Shown here: positions 1 to 8,032 of the stretch, piece by piece
Layout of the letters: each line of letters begins with the position of its first letter
Numbering within the stretch: position 1 is the first letter of the stretch
Origin: Imhoffiella fuscus
GTDB lineage: Bacteria > Pseudomonadota > Gammaproteobacteria > Chromatiales > Chromatiaceae
Reading direction: 5' to 3'
Length of the DNA stretch: 64,000 nt
Assembly: GCF_042682685.1 (NCBI RefSeq)
Contig: NZ_JBHUHX010000059.1
Span: 60,773 to 124,772 of the forward strand
Made by a program: the position numbers and the translations under genes
Notes under the pieces: model-generated
The model's input: the letters and a program-made list of their open reading frames with translations, nothing else
The model's database searches: none
What the model was told of the DNA's origin: nothing

Positions 1-2
1 AC

Positions 3-350
3 GAGGCCGAGCAGGCCTACCGTCGCGCCATCGAGATTGCCCCGGACTTCGCGTACCCCTGGAACGGACTCGGCAATCTGCTGCAGGACCACTTGGCCCG
101 CCACGACGAGGCCGAGCAGGCCTACCGCTGCGCCATCGAGATCAATCCGGACTTCGCGTACCCCTGGAACGGGCTCGGCAATTTGCTGCAGGACCACCTG
201 GCCCGCTACGACGAGGCCAAGCAGGCCTACCGTCGCGCCATCGAGATCGATCCAGACGATGCGGCCCCCTGGTACGGGCTCGGCAAGCTGCTGACACAAC
301 ACTTGGCCCGCTACAACGAGGCCGAGCAGGCCTTCCGTCGCGCCCTCGAG
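3..350 (+). repeat. 105-bp tandem repeats encoding TPR units
   Basis: The sequence gaggccgagcaggcc recurs at 3, 108 and 318, with a one-base variant at 213, an exact 105-bp period (35 codons). The first two units differ at only a few positions, the third and fourth more. The repeat continues to the left of the window. Such arrays can change length by slippage or recombination. Confidence 0.85.
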
Positions 351-839
351 ATCGATCCGGACGAGCCAGCCTTCAGCAATGCACTCGCTTGGTTTTTGTA
401 CCAACAGGATCGGGATCTTCCGGAGGCGCGCCGTATTGCCGTTCGAGCGGTGGAGCTTGCACAGGAACATCCGGCACATCTCCACTGCATCCATACACTC
501 GCCACGATCCTCACTCGTCTCGGTGACTGGCCGGCTGCGGCACCGCTGATCCGGCGCCTCGTCGACGAGAGCAGCACAGCCTTCATCGAAGAGATCTGGG
601 ACGATGTCCTGACGCTGTTCCAAGAAACCGTGCAGGCCGACCAAGCCGCTGCCGCGCGCGACCTGCTCGACGCCACGGAGGCCGGCGAGCGGTGGCGGCC
701 GCTGCGCGAGGCGCTGGCTGCGGCAGCCGAGGGTAGCGCGGACTATCTGCGCCTGGTGGCACCGGAGGTGCGCACGCCCGCGCGGGCGATCTTCGAGCGT
801 CTGACTGCTGAACCGCGCCCAGTGCGAAATGCGTCATGA
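3..839 (+). CDS. TPR repeat protein, 5' end cut by the window
   Basis: The reading frame is open from the left edge, so the true start lies outside. The N-terminal visible part is made of 35-residue tetratricopeptide units (a typical unit opens with DEAEQAYRRAIEIAPDFAYP), at least four in a row, followed by a diverged alpha-helical C-terminal half of about 150 residues. TPR arrays are protein-protein interaction scaffolds; nothing shows the partner or an enzymatic domain. The first units are almost identical at DNA level, which points to recent tandem duplication. A downstream hairpin may terminate it. The family call is firm, the cellular role unknown. Confidence 0.85.
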   Translation, partial: EAEQAYRRAIEIAPDFAYPWNGLGNLLQDHLARHDEAEQAYRCAIEINPDFAYPWNGLGNLLQDHLARYDEAKQAYRRAIEIDPDDAAPWYGLGKLLTQHLARYNEAEQAFRRALEIDPDEPAFSNALAWFLYQQDRDLPEARRIAVRAVELAQEHPAHLHCIHTLATILTRLGDWPAAAPLIRRLVDESSTAFIEEIWDDVLTLFQETVQADQAAAARDLLDATEAGERWRPLREALAAAAEGSADYLRLVAPEVRTPARAIFERLTAEPRPVRNAS

Positions 840-1172
840 GGTTTCCTTCGAGCGAACCTTCCGGGCTGCGTCGCTACAGTCAGCCCCATTTGACTGATTC
901 GGACCTCATTCACGACAACTCCCGCGCCCGATCGAGCACGGGCGCTTAAACGCCCGCCGGTCCCAAGCAATCAGCATCAACGCTGTGCACCCCACGGATT
1001 GGTGACGGCCACGCCCGCAGCCTCGGAGAAGGCCATCCCGGGCGTTGCCGCCATCATCCTACTGGCGACAATCCAGCCTCATCAGTGTCTACACTTGGCG
1101 AACAACCTGCTCGCCACCGGGCGTGCGCCGATATCGGATCCACCATCACGACGACGCCTACGGGAGGACAGC
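840..1172. other. Intergenic region with a possible terminator
   Basis: No convincing gene is present. An inverted repeat GCGCCCG/CGGGCGC with an 8-base loop lies at 924-945 and is followed by TTAAA, so it may be a weak terminator of the TPR gene. The rest presumably holds the promoter of the multihaem cytochrome gene; I see no clear -35/-10 pair. The cytochrome frame is open back to 999, but the good ribosome binding site is just before 1173. Confidence 0.4.
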
Positions 1173-4100
1173 ATGAACCGCAAGCCTACGCCCCACCAAA
1201 GCGTCCCTCGACGGCTTCTCGCCCTGGCCCCCACCCTGCTCGCACTGGCCATTCCAGGCGTCCGGGCCGACTGCCCTGCAGCCCAGCCGGAGCCGCTGCT
1301 GCCGAGCGATCCGGCGCTCTGTCGCGCGCTGGCCCCGGTGGTGCGCGACCCGAGCGCCCTGCCGCTCGACCAGTACGAGGCGCAGCTCGCCGACTTCCTG
1401 TCGCACTGGTGCCACCGCGACAGCGAGGCCGGCTGGGTGCGCGACAAGCGGGTGCGCGATACCGGCCCCTTCATCGCCACGCGCGGGACGGGTGAGAACG
1501 GACAATGGAGCGGGAGCGCCTACGGTACCCATGGTGCGGTGCTGATCTGGTACTCGCCCGAGATGGTCGAGTGGCTGGAGCGCCATCGACCTGCCGAGCC
1601 CGACGTGGCACGTCCGGCTGATGCCGAGCCAGTGCCCGACGGCGCCATCATGGTGAAGGAGATGTATCCCTCGCCCGCCGCACGCTGCGCCAAGGTGGCA
1701 CCGGAAAGACTGGAACCTTCGAGCGGAGCGGCGGTGATGGTGCGTGACAGCCAAGCGGCCAAGGACGGCTGGTTCTGGGGCTGGTACGGCTGGACGGGCT
1801 GGGACCCGGACTGGCCCGCAGGTCCGAGCAACCGGCTTCCCTACATGGGTTTCGGCCAGTACTGCATGAACTGTCACGCCTCGGCCGCCGACAACCTGAC
1901 CTTCGCCGATCTGAAGAACGTCGAGGGCTTCGGCGGACAACCCAACGTCTATCTGGTGCAGGACTGGTTCGAGCGCCAGAATCAGGCCCCCGCCCACCAC
2001 GAACTACTGACCGAGGACTTCGACGACTCGCTGCCGGTCGATCAGCCGCGCGAAACCAGCGACTCGGCGATCCTCGCCACGCTTCCGGGCACCGCTGCGG
2101 GCGCGAACGGGATCGCGCTCGCCCGCATTGATCTCAGCGCCATCGCCCTCCCCTCCCAGACCTACGACAACGTCTGGATGCCCGCCGACGGACCCGCCGT
2201 CCACAGCCAGTATCTGACCAGCGACCAGTGTCTGGGCTGCCACGATGCCGGGGGCACCGGTCTGCAATTCGACATGACCGCGCCCGACCCGCACGGCGAC
2301 GCCCTGCTCAACCTCTCGCCCTACGCCACCTGGCGCAGCTCGCCGATGGGGCTCGCGGGACGCGATCCCGTCTTCTTCGCCCAGCTCGCGAGCGAGACCC
2401 AGCGTTTCCATCCCGACCAGTCCGATCTGGTGCAGACCACCTGTCTCGGCTGTCACGGCATCCTCGGCCAGCGTCAGTGGCAGATCGACACGCGGCCGGA
2501 GGCGAGCGGACCAGACGCCCAGGACGGGTGCGCAACCTTCGAGCGCGCCCTGGTCGACGCCGTGCCCTATCCGCCAGACGCGCCGAACGCGACCCACGCC
2601 AGCTATGGCGCGCTGGCGCGCGACGGCATCTCCTGCATGGCCTGCCACCAGATGGTGCTGGGCGAGGCGGCCACCCGCGCTGTTGGCGACCAGCCGCAGA
2701 ACCGCTGCGTCGAACGCCGCCAGCGGCAGCTCAACCCGGACGCCACCGGCTTCGCCCGCACCTTCACCGGCAGCTTTCTGGTCGGCCCGCCAGACCGGCT
2801 CTACGGCCCCTTCGAGAACCCCAAGCCGAAGCCCATGCAGCATGCGCTCGGCATCACCCCGGAGCACAACGCCACCATCCTGAGCTCCGAGGCCTGCGGC
2901 ACCTGCCACACCGTGCACCTGCCGGTGCTGCGTCAGGGCGAGACGCTCGCCCATGTCTACGAGCAGACCACCTACCCCGAGTGGGCCTTCAGCGCCTATC
3001 GCACCGGCGACAGCCCCGACGGACCGCTACCTCGCGGCGCGGGCACGCGCGCCCAATCCTGCCAGGGCTGTCACATGCCCTCGCGCGCCCCGGACGGCAC
3101 GCCCTACCGCAGCAAGATCGCCGCGATCCAGGAACTCGACGGCTTCCCCGCCACCGACAACACCCTGCCCGCCGAGGCGATCGACCTGCCCGAGCGCGAC
3201 GGCTTCGCCCGCCACACGCTGGTCGGGCTCAACGTCTTCCTGGTCGAGATGTTCCAGCAATTTCCCGAACTGCTCGGGATGCGCACCCAGGATCCGATGA
3301 TGGTCGCCAAGGGGCTGGAACCCCTGCTGCGCACCGAGCGGGCGATGCTCGATCAGGCCGCGCACGCGACTGCGGCGATCGGCATCGAGGGCGCACCGCA
3401 GCTCGACGGCGGCTACCTCTCGGCTCAGGTACGCATCGAAAACCTGGCCGGACACAAGCTCCCGTCCGGGGTCGGGTTCCGTCGCGCCTTCGTCGCTTTC
3501 GAGGTGCTCGACGCCGACGGACAGGTCCTCTGGGCCTCCGGGCGAACCAATGACGCGGGCCTCATCGTCGACGCCGAGGGCAAGCCGATCGCCGGCGAGC
3601 TCTGGTGGCGCGACGACTGCTCCGCGCGCATCGCCCCTGAGACCCGCGCCCACCAGCCGCACTATCAGCTGATCGAGGCGCAGGACCAGGCACAGATCTA
3701 CCAGGAACTGGTCAGCACGCCACCGGAAGAAGGGCCGGCGAGCTGCGGTCACGACGCCGCGCCCGTGGGCGAGCTGACCACCAGCTTTCTCTCCATCTGC
3801 GCCGAGGTGAAGGACAACCGCATCCTGCCCCACGGCTATCTGGACCTGGCCGCGCGCACCGAGATCGCCCGTGCGCTGGGTGCCGGACCCGACCTCGCGG
3901 CCGACGCCGGCTCCACCGCCGTCGGCGACGACCCGGACTATGTCGAGGGCGGCGCCGACCGGCTCATCTATCGCATCGCACGCTCGGAGCTTCAGGGACG
4001 GCCCGCCTCGGTGCGCGCCACGCTCTACTATCAGGCGACTCCGCCCTTCTTCCTGCAGGACCGTTTCTGTACCGCCACCGGCAGCGACGCCGAACGCCTG

Positions 4101-4208
4101 CGCTACCTCGCCGCCCACCTCGACCTCGACGGCAGCGCCGCCGAGGACTGGAAGCTCGCGCTGGTCTCCACCGGGGCGGTGGCGATCGAAGTCCGTAGCG
4201 AGCGATAG
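1173..4208 (+). CDS. Periplasmic six-haem c-type cytochrome
   Basis: The predicted protein has 1011 residues. ATG at 1173 is chosen because GGGAGGA lies 5 bases upstream and a Sec signal peptide follows (arginine-rich start, Leu/Ala core, VRA cleavage before DCPAA). Six CXXCH haem sites are seen near residues 231, 353, 424, 488, 575 and 630, so it should be a periplasmic electron carrier or multihaem oxidoreductase. The part before the first haem, with a conserved-looking GAIMVKEMYP stretch and an aromatic WFWGWYGW run, recalls the cytochrome P460 fold, but that is only a resemblance. The C-terminal 350 residues have no haem motif and look beta-rich. No substrate can be assigned. It stands alone, with no partner reductase beside it. 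Confidence 0.85.
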   Translation: MNRKPTPHQSVPRRLLALAPTLLALAIPGVRADCPAAQPEPLLPSDPALCRALAPVVRDPSALPLDQYEAQLADFLSHWCHRDSEAGWVRDKRVRDTGPFIATRGTGENGQWSGSAYGTHGAVLIWYSPEMVEWLERHRPAEPDVARPADAEPVPDGAIMVKEMYPSPAARCAKVAPERLEPSSGAAVMVRDSQAAKDGWFWGWYGWTGWDPDWPAGPSNRLPYMGFGQYCMNCHASAADNLTFADLKNVEGFGGQPNVYLVQDWFERQNQAPAHHELLTEDFDDSLPVDQPRETSDSAILATLPGTAAGANGIALARIDLSAIALPSQTYDNVWMPADGPAVHSQYLTSDQCLGCHDAGGTGLQFDMTAPDPHGDALLNLSPYATWRSSPMGLAGRDPVFFAQLASETQRFHPDQSDLVQTTCLGCHGILGQRQWQIDTRPEASGPDAQDGCATFERALVDAVPYPPDAPNATHASYGALARDGISCMACHQMVLGEAATRAVGDQPQNRCVERRQRQLNPDATGFARTFTGSFLVGPPDRLYGPFENPKPKPMQHALGITPEHNATILSSEACGTCHTVHLPVLRQGETLAHVYEQTTYPEWAFSAYRTGDSPDGPLPRGAGTRAQSCQGCHMPSRAPDGTPYRSKIAAIQELDGFPATDNTLPAEAIDLPERDGFARHTLVGLNVFLVEMFQQFPELLGMRTQDPMMVAKGLEPLLRTERAMLDQAAHATAAIGIEGAPQLDGGYLSAQVRIENLAGHKLPSGVGFRRAFVAFEVLDADGQVLWASGRTNDAGLIVDAEGKPIAGELWWRDDCSARIAPETRAHQPHYQLIEAQDQAQIYQELVSTPPEEGPASCGHDAAPVGELTTSFLSICAEVKDNRILPHGYLDLAARTEIARALGAGPDLAADAGSTAVGDDPDYVEGGADRLIYRIARSELQGRPASVRATLYYQATPPFFLQDRFCTATGSDAERLRYLAAHLDLDGSAAEDWKLALVSTGAVAIEVRSER

Positions 4209-4238
4209 CCTGGTGTATTGCGCCGAAGGGAAGGCCAT

Positions 4239-4272
4239 GCGGCGCAATAGGCTAACGCTATTGCGCCCTACG
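4239..4272. repeat. REP-like palindrome
   Basis: GGCGCAATAG (4241-4250) and its exact reverse complement CTATTGCGCC (4258-4267) flank a 7-base loop. A further copy of TATTGCGCC occurs at 4216-4224. This looks like a dispersed extragenic palindrome and may also act as a terminator for the cytochrome gene. Confidence 0.6.
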
Positions 4273-4495
4273 TGGTTGGTCCCACCGGGGCGTCGGCATT
4301 CGAGATCTTTCCACGATCATCGCAACCGCGTTGGCGGCGATCGAGGCCAACGCGGGACGCACTGTGGATCCATTGCGCCCAACCTGCCCTCGACTGTTCT
4401 TACCTCCATCTGTCGTGCCCGGCGGACGATCCCGGTGCCAGCCGCTATCATCAGACCGAGCGAAACGATGGATCGAGATGAACCGAGGCAAAACG

Positions 4496-5854
4496 ATGAT
4501 TCAAGACCGGAAATTTCCCGAGGACTTTTTGTGGGGTGCCACCAACGCCGCCTACCAGATCGAGGGGAGCCCGCTGGCCGACAACGCCGAGCCCAGTATC
4601 TGGCACAGACTCACGCACACGCCCGGCTGGATCGCCACTGGAGATACGGGGGATGTAGCCAGCGACCACTACCGGCGATTCAGGGAAGACGTGGATCTAA
4701 TGGCCCAGATGGGCTTGCAGAGCTACCGTCTGAGCATCTCCTGGAGCCGCGTCATCATGGGCGGACACGGCATTATCAACTCGCTGGGGCTGGACACCTA
4801 TCAGCACCTGATCGACGCCCTGGTGGAAAAGGGCATCAAACCCGTGGTGACCATCTACCACTGGGACCTGCCGGCGGCGCTGCAGGATCGCGGCGGCTGG
4901 ATGAATCCCGACAGCCCCTCCTGGTTCGCCGAATATGCCGAAGTCCTGTTCCGCGCGCTCGACGACCGAGTCGAACACTGGATCACCTTCAGCTCGCCCT
5001 GGGCGATCGCCGCTCTGGGCCACCTCGAAGGAACCCTGGCCCCAGGCCATCGCGACATCTTCGAGGCGCCCCGCGTCGGCCACAATCTGCTGCTCGCACA
5101 CGCGGCTGCGGTCGCCGCCTACCGCTCGGTCGGCAAGCACGAGATCGGACTGGCCGTAGACATCGAGCCACAGCACCCGGCCAGCCGTAACGAGGAGGAT
5201 CGGGCCGCCGCGAACCGGCGCGATGCCTACGTCAACCGCTGGTTCCTCGATCCGCTACTGCTCGGGCGCTACCCCGAGGAGCTGATCTCGGCCTTCGGCG
5301 AGGCCTGGCCCGAGATCGACCCGACCGACATGACCCGCATACAGGCGCGAACCGACTTCATCGGGGTCAACTATTACACCCGGGGCCTGGTCCGTGCCGA
5401 CCCCAACGCCCAACCCTTCGGCGCCAACCGCATCCGCATGCAAGGATCCTTCGACAGCGAGATGGGCTGGGAAATCTATCCTCAGGGGCTCATCGAGGCG
5501 CTGCTCGGGTTCAAGGAACGCTACGGCAACCTACCGCTCTACATCACCGAGAACGGCGCCGCCTTCGCGGACGTGCCCGCGATCGAGGGCGAGGTCCCCG
5601 ATCCCGAACGGATCGGTTTCCTGCGCGCGCACCTACGCGCCGCTCGCCGCGCTATCCTCGCTGGCGCAAACCTGCGCGGCTATTTTGTCCGATCGCTGCT
5701 CGACGGCTTCGAGTGGACTCAGGGTTACTCCAAACATTACGGTCTGATCCACGTCGACCCAGACGATCAGACGCGGATACTCAAATCCAGCGCGCGGTTC
5801 TACCGCGAGGTCATCAGCAGCAACGGAGAGAACCTGAACCAGGAGTCCGTTTGA
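4496..5854 (+). CDS. Glycoside hydrolase family 1 protein (beta-glucosidase-like) lacking the acid/base glutamate
   Basis: The protein has 452 residues, the usual length of a GH1 (beta/alpha)8 barrel, and starts with the family hallmark FPEDFLWGATNAAYQIEG. ATG at 4496 is preferred over 4478 because GAGG sits 8 bases upstream. The nucleophile motif ITENG is intact (Glu about 352). The acid/base motif, normally T-x-N-E-P, reads TFSSPW (Ser166-Ser167), so the proton-donating glutamate is missing. Myrosinases are a known GH1 group with a replaced acid/base residue, which shows such enzymes can still act on activated substrates. The protein may therefore be a transglycosidase, act on substrates with good leaving groups, or bind sugar only. 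It is not linked to sugar genes here. Confidence 0.85.
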   Translation: MIQDRKFPEDFLWGATNAAYQIEGSPLADNAEPSIWHRLTHTPGWIATGDTGDVASDHYRRFREDVDLMAQMGLQSYRLSISWSRVIMGGHGIINSLGLDTYQHLIDALVEKGIKPVVTIYHWDLPAALQDRGGWMNPDSPSWFAEYAEVLFRALDDRVEHWITFSSPWAIAALGHLEGTLAPGHRDIFEAPRVGHNLLLAHAAAVAAYRSVGKHEIGLAVDIEPQHPASRNEEDRAAANRRDAYVNRWFLDPLLLGRYPEELISAFGEAWPEIDPTDMTRIQARTDFIGVNYYTRGLVRADPNAQPFGANRIRMQGSFDSEMGWEIYPQGLIEALLGFKERYGNLPLYITENGAAFADVPAIEGEVPDPERIGFLRAHLRAARRAILAGANLRGYFVRSLLDGFEWTQGYSKHYGLIHVDPDDQTRILKSSARFYREVISSNGENLNQESV

Positions 5855-5925
5855 ATGAATATGCCCCCTTCGAGAAGGGGCAATTCGAAACATGCCGGAA
5901 AAACAAAAAATCGAGGAGACGAGGA

Positions 5926-7110
5926 ATGGAGAGGCTCATACAGCGCCTGAACATCGCCAGACAGTTCTACGCGATGGCAGGACTCAGCAGCATCGCGATC
6001 ATCGGCATCGTCGCTTTCGCCGAGAGCACGCATCGGATCGAAGACACGCACCTCACCCTTCTTGCAGGCGCCGCCATCTTGGCGCTCGCCCTTTTCAGCT
6101 GGTACCTCGGTCGCTTCAACGCGCATCGGGCCGAGACGATCGTGTACGCCATCGCGGCCATGGCGAAAGGCGATCTGACCAAGAAGATCGCCATTTCCGG
6201 CAAGGACGAGTTCGCCTGGCTGTGCTGGGAGTACAGCTGCGCACGCAAGGGCTTCGCCGAGATGATCAGCGGCATCATGGGGCACTCCATCCAGCTCGCC
6301 GACTCCGCCGCACAGTTGTCTGCAATCACCGAACGCGGTGCGCAGGGCGTGCTGCGCCAGCAAAACGAGATCCAGCAGGTGGCGACGGCCATGACCCAGA
6401 TGTCGGCCACGGTGCAGGAAGTGGCCCGCAACGCCGCGAACGCCTCGCAAGCGGCACTGGAGGCGGACACCCAGGCACAGGCGGGACATCGGGTGGTGAA
6501 CGAGACGGTGGACACCATCAACGCCCTGGCGGAGGAGGTCGGACGCACGGCCGATGTGATCCAGCGACTCAAGGGTGATAGCCTCTCGATCGGCAGCATC
6601 CTCAATGTCATCGGAGACATCGCCAAACAGACCAATCTGCTCGCGCTCAATGCCGCGATCGAAGCGGCCCGCGCCGGCGAGCAGGGGCGAGGATTCGCGG
6701 TCGTCGCCGACGAGGTGCGCACGCTGGCCAGCCGCACGCAGCAATCCACCCAGGAAATCAACCAGATGATCGAGCAGCTCCAGGCCGGCGCCAACCAGGC
6801 AGTCGCAGCCATGGAGCTGGGTCGCGTCAAGGCGGAAGCCACCGTCGCCCAGGCCAGCAACACCAGCGCGGCGCTTCAGGCGATCACCGACGTCATCGAC
6901 ACCATCAAATCCATGAATATCCAGATCGCCAGCGCAGCCGAGGAGCAGAGCGCCACGGCCGAGGAAATCAATCGCAACATCGTGAGCATCAGCGACGTGG
7001 CCAACGAGACGGCCGAGGGATCTCAGCAGACGGCATCCGCGAGCGACGATCTCGCGCGGGTGGCCGTCGATCTGCAGTCCCAGGTCGGCCGCTTTCAGGT
7101 GGCACGCTGA
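5926..7110 (+). CDS. Methyl-accepting chemotaxis protein without a periplasmic sensor
   Basis: The protein has 394 residues and starts at ATG 5926 behind GAGGAGACGAGGA. Two membrane segments (about residues 15-33 and 44-60) are separated by a loop of roughly a dozen residues, so there is essentially no periplasmic ligand domain. A HAMP-like linker is followed by a coiled-coil signalling domain with the conserved tip IAKQTNLLALNAAIEAARAG. It should signal to CheA/CheW from the inner membrane. Lacking an external sensor it may respond to internal or energy-related cues, or work with other receptors; that is inference. No CheR-binding pentapeptide is present at the C-terminus. Confidence 0.88.
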   Translation: MERLIQRLNIARQFYAMAGLSSIAIIGIVAFAESTHRIEDTHLTLLAGAAILALALFSWYLGRFNAHRAETIVYAIAAMAKGDLTKKIAISGKDEFAWLCWEYSCARKGFAEMISGIMGHSIQLADSAAQLSAITERGAQGVLRQQNEIQQVATAMTQMSATVQEVARNAANASQAALEADTQAQAGHRVVNETVDTINALAEEVGRTADVIQRLKGDSLSIGSILNVIGDIAKQTNLLALNAAIEAARAGEQGRGFAVVADEVRTLASRTQQSTQEINQMIEQLQAGANQAVAAMELGRVKAEATVAQASNTSAALQAITDVIDTIKSMNIQIASAAEEQSATAEEINRNIVSISDVANETAEGSQQTASASDDLARVAVDLQSQVGRFQVAR

Positions 7111-7145
7111 TCGATCACGCTTTCTACAGGTAACCACCAAAGTCG

Positions 7146-8006
7146 ATGTCAGACCTTCCCGCATCGGACGTGGCGCGCAGCGCCGCCTATTTTCCCTCCC
7201 GCCCCTATAACCTGGTCGTCTGCGATCTCGACGGGACCCTCTTGAACGACGACCATCGCCTCGGCGAGCTCAGCCGCAGGGTGCTGAAGACATTGCAGGA
7301 TCGCGGCGTCCAGATCCTACTCGCCTCCGGGCGTCATCATCAGGATATCCAGCGCATCGCCGAGCAGCTCGGCGGCCAGGGCGCGCTCATCTCAAGCAAT
7401 GGCGCCTCGGCACACGACAGTCGGGGGCGAATGACCCACTGCCATCCGATCGCCCCCGACTGTCTCGACTTTCTGCTGAGGGATCCGGCCTTCGGACGTG
7501 CCCACGTCAACCTCTATCGGGTCGATGGTTGGCTGGTCGAGACACCCAAGCCGCTCCTGCTGCGCTATCACCAGGATTCGGGATTCGCCTATCGAATGAC
7601 CGATTTCGCGACGCTCGACGAGGAGCCGGTCCTCAAGGTGTTCTACTACGCGGAGGATCCCGACTACCTCCAGGATCTGGAGCGCCGGATCATGGAACGC
7701 CACGGCGACCGATTGGACACCACCTATGCGCTACCGGTCGTTCTGGAGGTGATGGCCAAGGGTGTCTCCAAGGGCGATACGCTGGCCGACATGGTGCAGC
7801 GACTTGGCCTCGACGCCTCCGACGTCATCGCCTTCGGCGACGGCCGCAACGACCTCGAAATGTTGCGCTACGCCGGCAAGGGCGTCCTCATGGCCAACGC
7901 CGACCCTCGACTCAAGGAAGCCCTGCCGAACCTGGAGGTCATCGGATCGAACGCCGAGGAGTCGGTCGCGACCTATCTGCGCACGCTCTTCGGACTCCAA
8001 GGCTGA
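7146..8006 (+). CDS. Cof-type HAD-superfamily phosphatase
   Basis: The protein has 286 residues. HAD motif I appears as CDLDGTLL near residue 27, motif II as the LASGR segment, the conserved lysine in AKGVSKGDTL, and motif IV as FGDGRNDLEML. The central cap region fits the IIB (Cof) subfamily. Such enzymes dephosphorylate sugar phosphates, flavin or pyridoxal phosphates in the cytosol, and the substrate cannot be read from sequence. It begins 35 bases after the chemoreceptor gene and converges with the chemoreceptor on the other strand, leaving only 26 bases between stops. Confidence 0.88.
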   Translation: MSDLPASDVARSAAYFPSRPYNLVVCDLDGTLLNDDHRLGELSRRVLKTLQDRGVQILLASGRHHQDIQRIAEQLGGQGALISSNGASAHDSRGRMTHCHPIAPDCLDFLLRDPAFGRAHVNLYRVDGWLVETPKPLLLRYHQDSGFAYRMTDFATLDEEPVLKVFYYAEDPDYLQDLERRIMERHGDRLDTTYALPVVLEVMAKGVSKGDTLADMVQRLGLDASDVIAFGDGRNDLEMLRYAGKGVLMANADPRLKEALPNLEVIGSNAEESVATYLRTLFGLQG

Positions 8007-8032
8007 GGAGCGTCTGGCGGCTCACTCCCGCA

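Noticed and set aside
3..350. Regular repeats suggesting a CRISPR array
   Set aside because: The period is 105 bp with no unique spacers, and the units translate to TPR motifs in one frame.
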